A stretch of DNA of 64,000 bases. Source: Nitrosomonadaceae bacterium (GTDB lineage Bacteria > Pseudomonadota > Gammaproteobacteria > Burkholderiales > Nitrosomonadaceae). The stretch's first letter is position 1, and each line of letters begins with the position of its first letter. The notes beneath the pieces were generated by a model. It was not told the DNA's origin and did not search any database. It was given only the letters and a program-made list of their open reading frames with translations. A program made the translations under genes and the position numbers. Of this stretch, positions 37,339 to 49,222 are shown one piece after another. The stretch covers positions 1-64,000 of the forward strand of contig CANIWY010000001.1 in NCBI GenBank assembly GCA_947471695.1. Reading direction: 5' to 3'.

Positions 37339-39825
37339 TTGAAAAGTAATAATTTCATCGTGCGTAAGGCTGCGGTACTCGGTGCAGGCGTAATGGGGGC
37401 GCAGATTGCAGCACACTTAGCCAATGCCAATATTGAGATACTGCTATTCGAACTTCCTAATCAACAAGGAGACCCTAACGACAGCGTAATTAAGGCTGTT
37501 GAGAGTCTTCGAAAACAAGAACCCTCACCGCTGTCCACCACGGCCAGAGCGGCCTGTATTCAGCCTGCCAATTACAGTGAGCATCTTGAACTGCTCAGGG
37601 ATTGCGATATTGTGATTGAGGCCATTGCCGAACGCATGGATTGGAAAGCAGAGTTATACACTAAGGTTGCCCCATACCTTAGCGAACATACCATCTTTGC
37701 TAGCAATACTTCGGGCCTTTCTATCAACCAGCTAGCCCGCGCATTCCCCGAAAATCTCCGCCGGCGTTTTTGCGGTGTCCATTTTTTCAATCCACCCCGC
37801 TACATGCACCTGGTCGAGTTAATTCCCTACGAAGATAGTGATACTGCAATGCTAGATCACCTCGAAGCATTCCTCGTCACCTATCTTGGCAAGGGCGTAA
37901 TTCGCGCCAAGGATACACCCAACTTCATCGCTAACCGGGTGGGTATGTTCTCCATGCTTGCCACCATGCACCACGCCCGCAAATTCAATCTCAATCTTGA
38001 CTTGGTCGACGGCTTGACTGGATCCCTTATTGGGCGGCCTAAGAGCGCAACCTTCCGTACCGCGGATGTGGTTGGGCTGGATACCCTTGCACATGTCATC
38101 AATACCATGCGCGACGGCCTTTCTGAAGATCCCTGGCACCGATACTATACCCCTCCGGATTGGCTACAAGACCTAGTCAACAATGGTTCACTGGGGCAAA
38201 AGAGTAGATGCGGGGTCTACCAGAAAGTGGGTAAAGAGATACACGTATTCGATCTCGACACGAAGGTATATCGTCCCACTACAGATGCTGTCACCGACGA
38301 GATCAAGGAACTTCTAAAACTCAAAGATCCTGTGCAAAGGTTTGCATTACTGCGCGCCAACCCCCACCCTCAAGCTCAATTCCTGTGGGCGATTTATAGA
38401 GACCTATTTCATTACTGCGCCTTGCATCTGACCACTATTGCTGATAATGCTCGAGATCTAGATCTTGCTATGCGATGGGGATTCGGATGGAAACTTGGAC
38501 CATTTGAAATATGGCAAGAGGCGGGATGGAGCCAGATTGCAGGCTGGGTGAATGAGGATATCGCTTCAGGTAACAGTATGAGTAATGTCTCCTTGCCCAG
38601 CTGGGTACTCGAGGCAGGTCGAGTTGGCGTGCATGAACCACAAGGCTCATATGCACCATCTTCCAACTCCCTGCGCCCACGGTCAATCCTGCCGATCTAC
38701 CGTCGGCAGCTATTTCCAGACCATCTCCTAGGAGAGGAGCCACAGTACGGCACGACTATATTCGAAACTGATGCAGTTCGCATGTGGCACACCGGCGATG
38801 ACATTGCTATTGTCAGCTTCAAGAGCAAGATGCACACCATCGGAAACGATGTGCTGGATGGACTCCAGCATGCGATACAAGAAGCGGAATCTAATTGGCG
38901 CGCCTTGGTCATTTGGCAAACTGAGCCACCATTTTCCGCAGGGGCTAACCTACAAAAGGCGACTGCCCGCTTGAAAGGTAATGACCCACCTTCCACGCTG
39001 AGTTTGTTGGCTCAGAAAATTAAGAAAACAGCACAGGCTGCAATTCTCAAGGCTGCGCACAATCTTAACCTTGCCGACGCGCTGATGACTGGGAAGCTTG
39101 CAGAGGTCGAATCGATGGTTGCCCAATTTCAACAGACCTCACAAGATCTTAGATATTCAATGATCCCTACTGTGGCCGCTGTTGACGGGCTCGCTCTGGG
39201 TGGTGGTTGCGAATTTGTAATGCACTGCGACCGTGCCGTAGCCACACTAGAGAGCTATATCGGATTGGTGGAGGTGGGCGTTGGTTTAATACCTGCAGGT
39301 GGTGGCTGTAAGGAGCTCGCCCTGCGTGCAGCACGGTCGGCGAATGATGGAGACCCCTTCCCACTACTAAAAAATTATTTCCGGACAGTGGCCACGGCGC
39401 AAATGGCAAAGAGTGCTGAACAGGCAAAAGAACTCGGATATCTGCGCCCAGCCGACCTCGTGGTAATGAACCGGTTTGAGTTGTTGCATACCGCCAAGGC
39501 CCAAGCTATCGCCCTGTCGGAGTCTGGTTATCGGCCTCCCCTTCGACACCGCAATATTCCGGTGGCAGGAAGTACCGGCATTGCCACCATCAAGACCATG
39601 CTGATCAATATGTTAGAGGGTGGTTTCATCTCCGAACACGACTACCTGATCGGTAGCAAAGTTGCACACGTTATGTGCGGCGGTGATCTGACTCCCGGCA
39701 GCCTAGTGGACGAAACATGGTTCTTGGAGTTAGAACGAACTGCCTTCATCGAACTGCTGGCAACTGAAAAGACACAGGCACGGGTGGAATATACGTTGAA
39801 AACAGGCAAGCCTTTGCGAAATTAG
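37339..39825 (+). CDS. 3-hydroxyacyl-CoA dehydrogenase/enoyl-CoA hydratase fusion (FadN-like order)
   Basis: This 828-residue protein with a TTG start (37339) is preceded by GGGAG. The N-terminal part is an NAD-binding hydroxyacyl-CoA dehydrogenase (VLGAGVMGAQIAAHLANA, HFFNPPRYMHLVELIP). The C-terminal part is an enoyl-CoA hydratase (DGLALGGGCEFVMHCD, GLIPAGGGCKE). This is the reverse of E. coli FadB, where the hydratase comes first, and matches the FadN/YusL order. It catalyses the second and third steps of beta-oxidation and sits 17 bases before the thiolase gene. Confidence 0.93.
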   Translation: MKSNNFIVRKAAVLGAGVMGAQIAAHLANANIEILLFELPNQQGDPNDSVIKAVESLRKQEPSPLSTTARAACIQPANYSEHLELLRDCDIVIEAIAERMDWKAELYTKVAPYLSEHTIFASNTSGLSINQLARAFPENLRRRFCGVHFFNPPRYMHLVELIPYEDSDTAMLDHLEAFLVTYLGKGVIRAKDTPNFIANRVGMFSMLATMHHARKFNLNLDLVDGLTGSLIGRPKSATFRTADVVGLDTLAHVINTMRDGLSEDPWHRYYTPPDWLQDLVNNGSLGQKSRCGVYQKVGKEIHVFDLDTKVYRPTTDAVTDEIKELLKLKDPVQRFALLRANPHPQAQFLWAIYRDLFHYCALHLTTIADNARDLDLAMRWGFGWKLGPFEIWQEAGWSQIAGWVNEDIASGNSMSNVSLPSWVLEAGRVGVHEPQGSYAPSSNSLRPRSILPIYRRQLFPDHLLGEEPQYGTTIFETDAVRMWHTGDDIAIVSFKSKMHTIGNDVLDGLQHAIQEAESNWRALVIWQTEPPFSAGANLQKATARLKGNDPPSTLSLLAQKIKKTAQAAILKAAHNLNLADALMTGKLAEVESMVAQFQQTSQDLRYSMIPTVAAVDGLALGGGCEFVMHCDRAVATLESYIGLVEVGVGLIPAGGGCKELALRAARSANDGDPFPLLKNYFRTVATAQMAKSAEQAKELGYLRPADLVVMNRFELLHTAKAQAIALSESGYRPPLRHRNIPVAGSTGIATIKTMLINMLEGGFISEHDYLIGSKVAHVMCGGDLTPGSLVDETWFLELERTAFIELLATEKTQARVEYTLKTGKPLRN

Positions 39826-39842
39826 AATCAAGGAGAATCGAC

Positions 39843-41045
39843 ATGGCCCAGAAACAGACTCAAGATGCCTATATCGTTGCTGCCGTTCGTACCCCTGTCG
39901 GGAAGGCTCCTCGCGGCATGTTCAAAAGTGTCCGGCCAGATGACTTACTGGTGCATGTACTTAAGAGCGCGATGGCGCAATGCCCTGGGCTAGATCCATC
40001 CGCGATTGATGATGTTATCGCTGGTTGCGCAATGCCCGAGGCGGAGCAAGGTATCAATGTCGCACGCATTGCACTTCTCTTGGCGGGATTGCCAAATAAC
40101 GTGCCTGGTATGACCGTCAACCGTTTCTGCGCTTCTGGGTTACAGGCTGTTGCGCTCGCTGCTGACCGCATCCGACTAGGCGAGGCTGATGTAATGATCG
40201 GAGCAGGCACTGAAAGTATGAGTATGGTCCCGATGATGGGGAACAAGGTCGCCATGAATCCAGAGATATTTCTTCACGGCGAGAATGTCAGCATTGCTTA
40301 TGGTATGGGCATGACTGGGGAAAAAGTGGCACAGCGCTGGAAAATAAGCCGAGAATCTCAAGATGAATTTGCCGCGACCAGCCATGCTCGGGCTCTTAAA
40401 GCCATTACGACTGGCGAGTTCGGGCAAGAGATTGCGCCCTACCTCATTGAAGAAAGAAGACCCGATCTTTCTACGCACGAGATCCGCATTATGAGCACTC
40501 TCAAGAATACCGACGAAGGCCCTCGCCCCGGAACCAGTTTAGAGGCACTCAGCAAACTGAAACCTGTATTTGCCGCCACGGGCTCGGTCACTGCAGGCAA
40601 TAGCTCGCAGATGTCTGACGGTGCGGGTGCTGTTATTGTAGTAAGCGAAACTGCTTTAAGGCGGTTCAATCTCACTCCGATTGGTCGCTTCTTAGGTTTT
40701 GCTGTGGCTGGCGTTCCACCCGAAATTATGGGTGTCGGTCCGATCAAAGCGATACCAAAGGTTCTGCAGCAGGTCGGATTGAGACAGGACGATATTGACT
40801 GGATCGAGCTGAATGAAGCCTTTGCCGCACAGAGCCTAGCGGTTATTGACGACCTTGGTCTGGACCGGGCTAAGGTCAATCCGTTGGGCGGGGCGATCGC
40901 GCTAGGTCATCCTCTGGGTGCGACCGGAGCCATCCGTGTCGCCACATTGCTACATGGATTACGTCGGCATAAACAAAAGTACGGCATGGTGACCATGTGC
41001 ATCGGCACAGGGATGGGTGCTGCGGGAGTATTCGAGGTTCTCTAG
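39843..41045 (+). CDS. fadA: Acetyl-CoA C-acyltransferase (3-ketoacyl-CoA thiolase)
   Basis: This 400-residue thiolase has the nucleophile Cys in TVNRFCASGLQAVALAA, NEAFAAQSLAV, GGAIALGHPLGATGA with the catalytic His, and the second Cys in VTMCIGTGMGAAG. It is the last gene of the fatty-acid operon and releases acetyl-CoA. It ends 6 bp from the convergent DUF3460 gene. Confidence 0.95.
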   Translation: MAQKQTQDAYIVAAVRTPVGKAPRGMFKSVRPDDLLVHVLKSAMAQCPGLDPSAIDDVIAGCAMPEAEQGINVARIALLLAGLPNNVPGMTVNRFCASGLQAVALAADRIRLGEADVMIGAGTESMSMVPMMGNKVAMNPEIFLHGENVSIAYGMGMTGEKVAQRWKISRESQDEFAATSHARALKAITTGEFGQEIAPYLIEERRPDLSTHEIRIMSTLKNTDEGPRPGTSLEALSKLKPVFAATGSVTAGNSSQMSDGAGAVIVVSETALRRFNLTPIGRFLGFAVAGVPPEIMGVGPIKAIPKVLQQVGLRQDDIDWIELNEAFAAQSLAVIDDLGLDRAKVNPLGGAIALGHPLGATGAIRVATLLHGLRRHKQKYGMVTMCIGTGMGAAGVFEVL

Positions 41046-41051
41046 CAGATT

Positions 41052-41240
41052 CTATTTCTGGGCGAAATAGACATAGCCCGTCTGGGGCTCCTTCGCTTCC
41101 TCAAATCGCTGGCGTTCGTCCTTATCTAGCTTCTTATCCCACCAAATGGCTCGGGCCTCTTTCTGCTGTTCAGCTAGGTGAGGATTCTTTGCGAATAGCT
41201 CGCGCATGAATTTAGTGTGCTCGGATTCGTATAGTTCCAT
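41052..41240 (-). CDS. DUF3460 protein
   Basis: This 62-residue, highly charged, helical protein contains YESEHTKFMRELFAKNP and RAIWWDKKLD, the recognisable DUF3460 pattern found almost only in betaproteobacteria. The function is unknown. It is compact and cytoplasmic, with no signal or membrane segment. It supports the taxonomic assignment. Confidence 0.88.
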   Translation of the reverse strand: MELYESEHTKFMRELFAKNPHLAEQQKEARAIWWDKKLDKDERQRFEEAKEPQTGYVYFAQK

Positions 41241-41348
41241 GATCTACTTTATCTGTCGTTGACGATAACGAGGGACTTTACCATAACCGACTTCCATTGG
41301 CACCAAACAGATAGATTGGCTGAGGATCGAGACAAGAAGAAGACCAGA

Positions 41349-42275
41349 TCAGATCTCTAGATACCCGTCATGATGAGAGTTATATTTACGCAACCCCATG
41401 ATGAACTTAGAAAATGGAAGGGCGAGTTCGCTTTCTAGGTTTTCTGCACGTCTGCTTAACTCCTCCCATGCTAGTTTACCGGGGCTATGTTTGAGTGCAA
41501 AAACAATCTGATTGCCGCGAACTTCCGTCATCAGGATCAACACATGCCCGTTGAAAGTATGTTGGATCCGTCGCATATATTCTTCTCGCCCTCTATCTCT
41601 ACTGAGCAGATTCACTACGAGAACTCCATTTTTATTGAGGGATTCGCGTGCTCGATTATAGAAGTCTTGGCTGCAGAGCGTCCCCACCTGACAGCCATCG
41701 TCAAACCCATCGACCATTAATATATCTGCGGTTACAGGATTGCTAGCAACATACTCACCGCCCTCCGCCGTCACCACCTGCAGGCGTTCACTATCGTTAG
41801 GCAGAGAGAAGTAGCTTCGAGCGGTTGCGATGACTTGCGGACTGATCTCTACCACCGTGATCTTTGTCTGTGGCATCCTCTCGTACACGAACTTTACCAA
41901 TGATCCGCCCCCCAGACCGATCATCAATATATGACCAGGGTTAGGATGAAAAAGCAGGAATCCCATCATGCAACGTGTATAAGCCAACTCCAGGTCATTA
42001 GGGGTGCTCAGCCGCATTGCGCTTTGAATCATGCTACCGCCAAGATGTAGCGCACGCACCCCATCTTTTTCACTCATTTCGATATTGGACTCCTGTTGCT
42101 TAGTTCGCCATCTAGAAACTTGAAACATCAAGCCGGTACTCCAATAAATTTTTCTAACATAGCAGCCTCCCCCCAATGCGTCGATTGGTTCTTTACATTG
42201 CGATGCAGCGAGCTCATAGTCGTCTTTAATATCGTTACCTAGAGTTTCCCTGAATTTTTGGGGTGAGAATTTCAT
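41349..42275 (-). CDS. Spermidine-synthase-like methyltransferase-fold protein
   Basis: Started at the ATG at 42275 (308 residues). The frame stays open to a TTG at 42338, but that stretch is antisense to a lipoprotein gene. The fold is class I methyltransferase/polyamine synthase: nucleotide-binding loop ILMIGLGGGSLVKF, then KITVVEISPQVIATA, and ADILMVDGFDD, corresponding to the aminopropyltransferase motifs. The usual polyamine-binding active-site residues are not clearly conserved, so true spermidine synthase activity is doubtful. No speD or speA/C gene lies nearby. Confidence 0.78.
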   Translation of the reverse strand: MKFSPQKFRETLGNDIKDDYELAASQCKEPIDALGGGCYVRKIYWSTGLMFQVSRWRTKQQESNIEMSEKDGVRALHLGGSMIQSAMRLSTPNDLELAYTRCMMGFLLFHPNPGHILMIGLGGGSLVKFVYERMPQTKITVVEISPQVIATARSYFSLPNDSERLQVVTAEGGEYVASNPVTADILMVDGFDDGCQVGTLCSQDFYNRARESLNKNGVLVVNLLSRDRGREEYMRRIQHTFNGHVLILMTEVRGNQIVFALKHSPGKLAWEELSRRAENLESELALPFSKFIMGLRKYNSHHDGYLEI

Positions 42276-42687
42276 GAAAAAATCTATTGTACTCACCTCC
42301 ATTCTAGTAACTGGCTGCGCAGGCATCATCACCGTCAAAGATAAACCACGACTCTATGACGTGAAATTTAAAGGTTCTCATACTCATCTCTCTCATTGCG
42401 TAGTTAACAACCTTCGTTCCGACACCCGATGAGTTATTAATAGCCAGCAATTCAATATGTGGGAGTACCCTGACATCGCAGCATCTGAGACTTATGCCTA
42501 AGCGCTGCAAGCACTTCCGGAAATGTGTGCTCGTATTTCGCCCCTGAATCCCGATGCGGTTTTTAATAGCCCGGCTCCTTAACCTATAGTTCGTGCTTAT
42601 GCAAATACTCCGTCTGTTGGTCCAGAGTATTCGTTTACTCTGCTTCTGAAGCAGGTCGACAGCACCACTGTCAGCGCTCCCCTTTAA
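42274..42687 (+). pseudogene. Lipoprotein pseudogene with three in-frame stop codons
   Basis: After GGGGTGAG, an ATG at 42274 starts a frame giving MKKSIVLTSILVTGCAG, a textbook lipoprotein signal with lipobox VTGC. The same frame carries protein-like sequence for 137 codons to a final TAA at 42685, interrupted by TGA at 42430 and TAA at 42499 and 42580. Examples are CVVNNLRSDTR, then NMWEYPDIAASETYA, ALQALPEMCARISPLNP and PEYSFTLLLKQVDS. There is no frameshift, so decay is by point mutation. The first 53 codons could still make a short lipoprotein. I do not recognise the family. Confidence 0.75.
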
Positions 42688-42830
42688 GGGTAGCAGTATG
42701 AAGGGCTTATCGCGTGGGAGGGTTTACATGTGTGTGCTTTGGACTAACACCTTGAGATCTTTCTTAATACTTAACGATCCTTTCCGTAAAGAATTGCCGA
42801 AAATTCTTTCACTCCGGGTGTACCGAAATA

Positions 42831-43364
42831 TCAAAGCAGGTCAATAACCAGCTCCCAATTGTTTTTATAATCTTCTAGCCATCCGGTCTTGTGATTTACC
42901 AAGAATTTTACATGCTTCCGAACTTTTGATTTGAGGTATGCGTGGTCCCTTTTTAAGACTCTGATCGAAGTCTTTTTATGTAAAACACCGCTCTGTCCAA
43001 GCATTTCCAGCCATATTTCATATGACATCTTGGTAACCTCGGCAACTTTTTTAGAGGGCATTATATAAAACTCCTCCGGGTCGTTGTCTTCGGACAAATA
43101 TATAAAAATATAGATGAGTCCCTTATGTGCTATTTCATTTTTTTCGCTCAGGATCCATGAGTCTCTTGTTGCTGTTTTAACTTGAACGGGGATGAACCTC
43201 CCCCCCACTTTGTTCGTAACGACGATATCGTAGTGCTCAGTATTCGGTGGTGCAATACTAGCGATTAGACCTCTTCTTAAGAGGTGGGAAAGTACGAGAT
43301 GTTCCCCCGCACTCGCAAGCCATGTTGACTGTGTTTTTGGTAATGACATACTATTGTCTCCCAT
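42831..43364 (-). CDS. PD-(D/E)XK nuclease-like orphan beside a tRNA
   Basis: This 177-residue protein contains Glu21 in AGEHLVLSHLLRRG, Asp46 in EHYDIVVTN and Gln61-Val-Lys63 in FIPVQVKTA. The spacing E-D-QxK matches Mrr/Hjc-type nuclease active sites. The rest is Lys-rich with aromatic clusters and has no other recognised domain. The start at 43364 has a GGTGAT ribosome site. It is visibly more AT-rich than the flanking genes and lies at the 3' end of tRNA-Arg, so it may be horizontally acquired. It could be an orphan restriction or defence nuclease, or a nuclease-fold protein of other use. Confidence 0.7.
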   Translation of the reverse strand: MGDNSMSLPKTQSTWLASAGEHLVLSHLLRRGLIASIAPPNTEHYDIVVTNKVGGRFIPVQVKTATRDSWILSEKNEIAHKGLIYIFIYLSEDNDPEEFYIMPSKKVAEVTKMSYEIWLEMLGQSGVLHKKTSIRVLKRDHAYLKSKVRKHVKFLVNHKTGWLEDYKNNWELVIDLL

Positions 43365-43461
43365 TAAATCACCGATCTAGTATCAACTTGATTTCCATAA
43401 ATCGCAGGTCTATGTTTTTATTATTACAAACTTACCACCTTGATTATGTTCAATTTTTTTG

Positions 43462-43534
43462 TGCCCTGAACACGAATCGAACGTGTGACCTACCCCTTAG
43501 GAGGGGGTTGCTCTATCCACTGAGCTACCAGGGC
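43462..43534 (-). tRNA. tRNA-Arg (anticodon CCU)
   Basis: The 73-base cloverleaf reads from GCCCTGG at 43534 to the discriminator A at 43462. The acceptor stem pairs GCCCTG with CAGGGC. The D-arm is GCTCAGTGGATAGAGC. The anticodon stem ACCCC/GGGGT holds loop CTCCTAA with anticodon CCT, and the T-arm contains GTTCGATTC. The terminal CCA is not encoded. It reads AGG arginine codons. Confidence 0.95.
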
Positions 43535-43669
43535 GGAAGTTGAATTTTACGCTATTATTTCTGTTAAATAGCCCCACATCCGCGACTTCATTTGCGTCTG
43601 ATTAGATAAAACACAAGGAATGAACTATGTTTTGTTGTAGCAGTATAGGAATCACACAGGAGATACATC

Positions 43670-44203
43670 ATGAAAGCGCTAACCATTCCCACCATGCTAT
43701 TGATGACAGCCCTCTCTTTCGGGAGCAATGCTGTGCGCGCTGAATCACCCAAAATTGGGCACCCGGCCCCTGATTTTAATCTTCCCGATCAAAATGGGCA
43801 GACCCGTATGCTTTCTGATTTTCGGGGAAAGTGGCTAGCCCTCTATTTCTACCCCAAGGATGATACCCCTGGTTGCACCGAACAAGCATGCAAGTTCCGT
43901 GATGATCTACACCAACTTACTGAATTAGGTGCCCAGGTTGTCGGCATCAGCGTGGATAACACTTCCAGCCACGCCGCATTCGCCAAAAAATATAATCTTC
44001 AATTCCCCCTTCTTTCCGACAGCAAGGCTGAAACTGCCGCACGTTATGGCTCCCTCCTCAACTTGGGGATCATAAAGTTTGCTAAACGCAATACCTTCCT
44101 GATCGATCCACACGGAGTCATCGTCAAGGTCTATCTTTCTGCGAGCGCTTCTCGCAATGCCCTAGAGGTTGTGGAGGACTTGAAGAAATTGACCGCTTTA
44201 TAA
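43670..44203 (+). CDS. Periplasmic peroxiredoxin, PrxQ/BCP type
   Basis: This 177-residue protein has a signal peptide ending AVRA (about residue 24), so unlike standard cytoplasmic Bcp it should be exported. The thioredoxin-fold core has FYPKDDTPGCTEQACKF, with the peroxidatic Cys and a resolving Cys five residues later, as in atypical 2-Cys PrxQ. It reduces peroxides in the periplasm; its reductant is unknown. It follows the tRNA divergently. Confidence 0.92.
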   Translation: MKALTIPTMLLMTALSFGSNAVRAESPKIGHPAPDFNLPDQNGQTRMLSDFRGKWLALYFYPKDDTPGCTEQACKFRDDLHQLTELGAQVVGISVDNTSSHAAFAKKYNLQFPLLSDSKAETAARYGSLLNLGIIKFAKRNTFLIDPHGVIVKVYLSASASRNALEVVEDLKKLTAL

Positions 44204-44250
44204 GACTCCCCAATAAAAACTGCAATTACCCGTAATGGAGACTAGTGGCT

Positions 44251-44724
44251 ATGGCAAATCTGAGTAATGTTCAACGAGATCAGTTGAGGCAGGTATTGCA
44301 CAACCGCCAGTTAAAGTTACAAGATGAAATACATGACGACCTACATTGTTCCGGCGAGCAGCGATATATTGCAATGGTGCGTATCGGTGATGATTCTGTG
44401 GTTAGTATGCTCGCGGATATCGACACCACCATCACTGACCGCGCCGTTCATGAAATACGTGAGATAGAGGTCTCTCTTAAACGACTATCTGAAATTAATT
44501 TTGGCGACTGTACTGACTGTGGTGACGAGATTGACTTTACCCGGCTACTGTCCTATCCTACTGCCCAACGCTGTACCCCTTGGAGACGGGGACCCCCTGA
44601 GCAGCACCATTACTGCACCACTCCCGCCATCCTGCGGCATTGCTTGACAGAATGCGAGTACATCATCCCGCTGCGCCAACCAGCTTCCTACTCTTGTTTT
44701 CAGCACCGGCTCATGGCCTTTTGA
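44251..44724 (+). CDS. DksA/TraR-family protein with truncated zinc finger
   Basis: Numbered from the ATG at 44251 (157 residues; a GTG at 44245 is the alternative). The N-terminal two thirds are a helical coiled coil. The C-terminal zinc finger has CTDC (Cys87, Cys90) and, after 17 residues, Cys108 in TAQRC. The fourth Cys expected three residues later is Trp, and everything after that (about 48 residues) looks non-native, being antisense to the convergent smr gene. The gene seems to have lost its true 3' end and reads on into its neighbour. DksA relatives bind RNA polymerase secondary channel; whether this one still folds is unclear. Confidence 0.75.
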   Translation: MANLSNVQRDQLRQVLHNRQLKLQDEIHDDLHCSGEQRYIAMVRIGDDSVVSMLADIDTTITDRAVHEIREIEVSLKRLSEINFGDCTDCGDEIDFTRLLSYPTAQRCTPWRRGPPEQHHYCTTPAILRHCLTECEYIIPLRQPASYSCFQHRLMAF

Positions 44725-45162
44725 GTTAAGCCCCTTACCATGTATCACTTGTACACAACGATATTCCCGCTCCCCACTTCTATTTAGAAACTCTACCAAT
44801 TCCCGTCGTGCTTGATCGCGAGTCGACCCGTGAAGATCGAGTCTTGCTTGTATATCCCAGTACCCTCGACGTAGCCTTCGCAACGTCTGATGAGATACCC
44901 CGGGGCGCATGAAAAACCATGCATCACCCGCTTCAATTTCCAGCGGAATATGGTCTGAGATTGCGTCTATTGTGGCTGGTTGTGCTTGTTGCCCCTTTTG
45001 CTGAGGGACGGGTCGTGGGAGCCTTTGGGAGTGAGTAATCTTGTCAGGCATGGCCAGCGGCGACACACCTTTCACTGCATCGAGGAACGCGGCAGCATCT
45101 TCGCTGTCTGGCGAAGCGGAGCTGATTGAAGCCTTATCATCATGCCGATTCATGCAAAACAC
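44545..45162 (-). CDS. Smr-domain protein
   Basis: This 205-residue protein has the Smr domain with RLDLHGSTRDQARRELVEFL, QVIHGKGLNSKG and a late GAVMVLLR. The first motif (LDLHG) and the HGKG motif are the nuclease-fold hallmarks. The last ~16 residues after VLLR are atypical and are antisense to the end of the DksA-like gene, giving a 180-bp tail-to-tail overlap. The native stop may therefore have been lost. Smr domains nick DNA or cleave mRNA; this stand-alone form is of unknown target. Confidence 0.88.
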   Translation of the reverse strand: MFCMNRHDDKASISSASPDSEDAAAFLDAVKGVSPLAMPDKITHSQRLPRPVPQQKGQQAQPATIDAISDHIPLEIEAGDAWFFMRPGVSHQTLRRLRRGYWDIQARLDLHGSTRDQARRELVEFLNRSGEREYRCVQVIHGKGLNSKGHEPVLKTRVGSWLAQRDDVLAFCQAMPQDGGSGAVMVLLRGSPSPRGTALGSRIGQ

Positions 45163-45174
45163 CCCTGTCGGCGA

Positions 45175-48742
<3,568 letters not shown>

Positions 48743-48773
48743 ATCGGCTTCACTCTATTCAAGGATGCCTTGT

Positions 48774-49220
48774 CTACTCATCCCTCGACTGCAGCACCTG
48801 ATGTATCACCTCAGTCGCAAAACCTCGACCACGCAAAAAACGCATCTGTTTCCCGTGGTCTTGAGCATCCGCCGGTGGTGTGGCAAATCTTTTGCGCCAC
48901 ACCTCTTGTGCAGCTTCCAGTTCGGTCTTCTTGAGATCAGGCACAACGGATGCAATCAAGTGCTCGTCAATCCCTTTTCCGCGTAATTCATACACAATGC
49001 GCTGAATACCAAATCTTTTTCTGCGGACCCGCACCACTTGTTCGACCACTCGATCTGCTGACAGGAGTCCCTGCTGCTCCATCGTATCAAGCAAAACAGA
49101 AATCTCTGTCAGACCTTGGGCATGCGGCAAGAGTTTTTTTTCCAATTCCAGGCGGGAATGCTCCCGACGAGCTAGGTAACCCAGCGCTCGTTCTCTTAGG
49201 TTGCCCCCCCTCTTCACCAC
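48774..49220 (-). CDS. recX: Regulatory protein RecX
   Basis: This 148-residue helical protein has the RecX repeats (ALGYLARREHSRLELEKKLL and IQRIVYELRGKGIDEHLI). It lies 2 bp after recA. RecX inhibits RecA filament growth and is usually co-transcribed with it. There is nothing unusual in length. Confidence 0.95.
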   Translation of the reverse strand: MVKRGGNLRERALGYLARREHSRLELEKKLLPHAQGLTEISVLLDTMEQQGLLSADRVVEQVVRVRRKRFGIQRIVYELRGKGIDEHLIASVVPDLKKTELEAAQEVWRKRFATPPADAQDHGKQMRFLRGRGFATEVIHQVLQSRDE

Positions 49221-49222
49221 AT

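Noticed and set aside
42728..42847. 39-codon plus-strand frame between the lipoprotein pseudogene and the nuclease-like gene
   Set aside because: There is no ribosome site, no recognisable motif, and it overlaps the 3' end of the nuclease-like gene on the other strand; probably chance.
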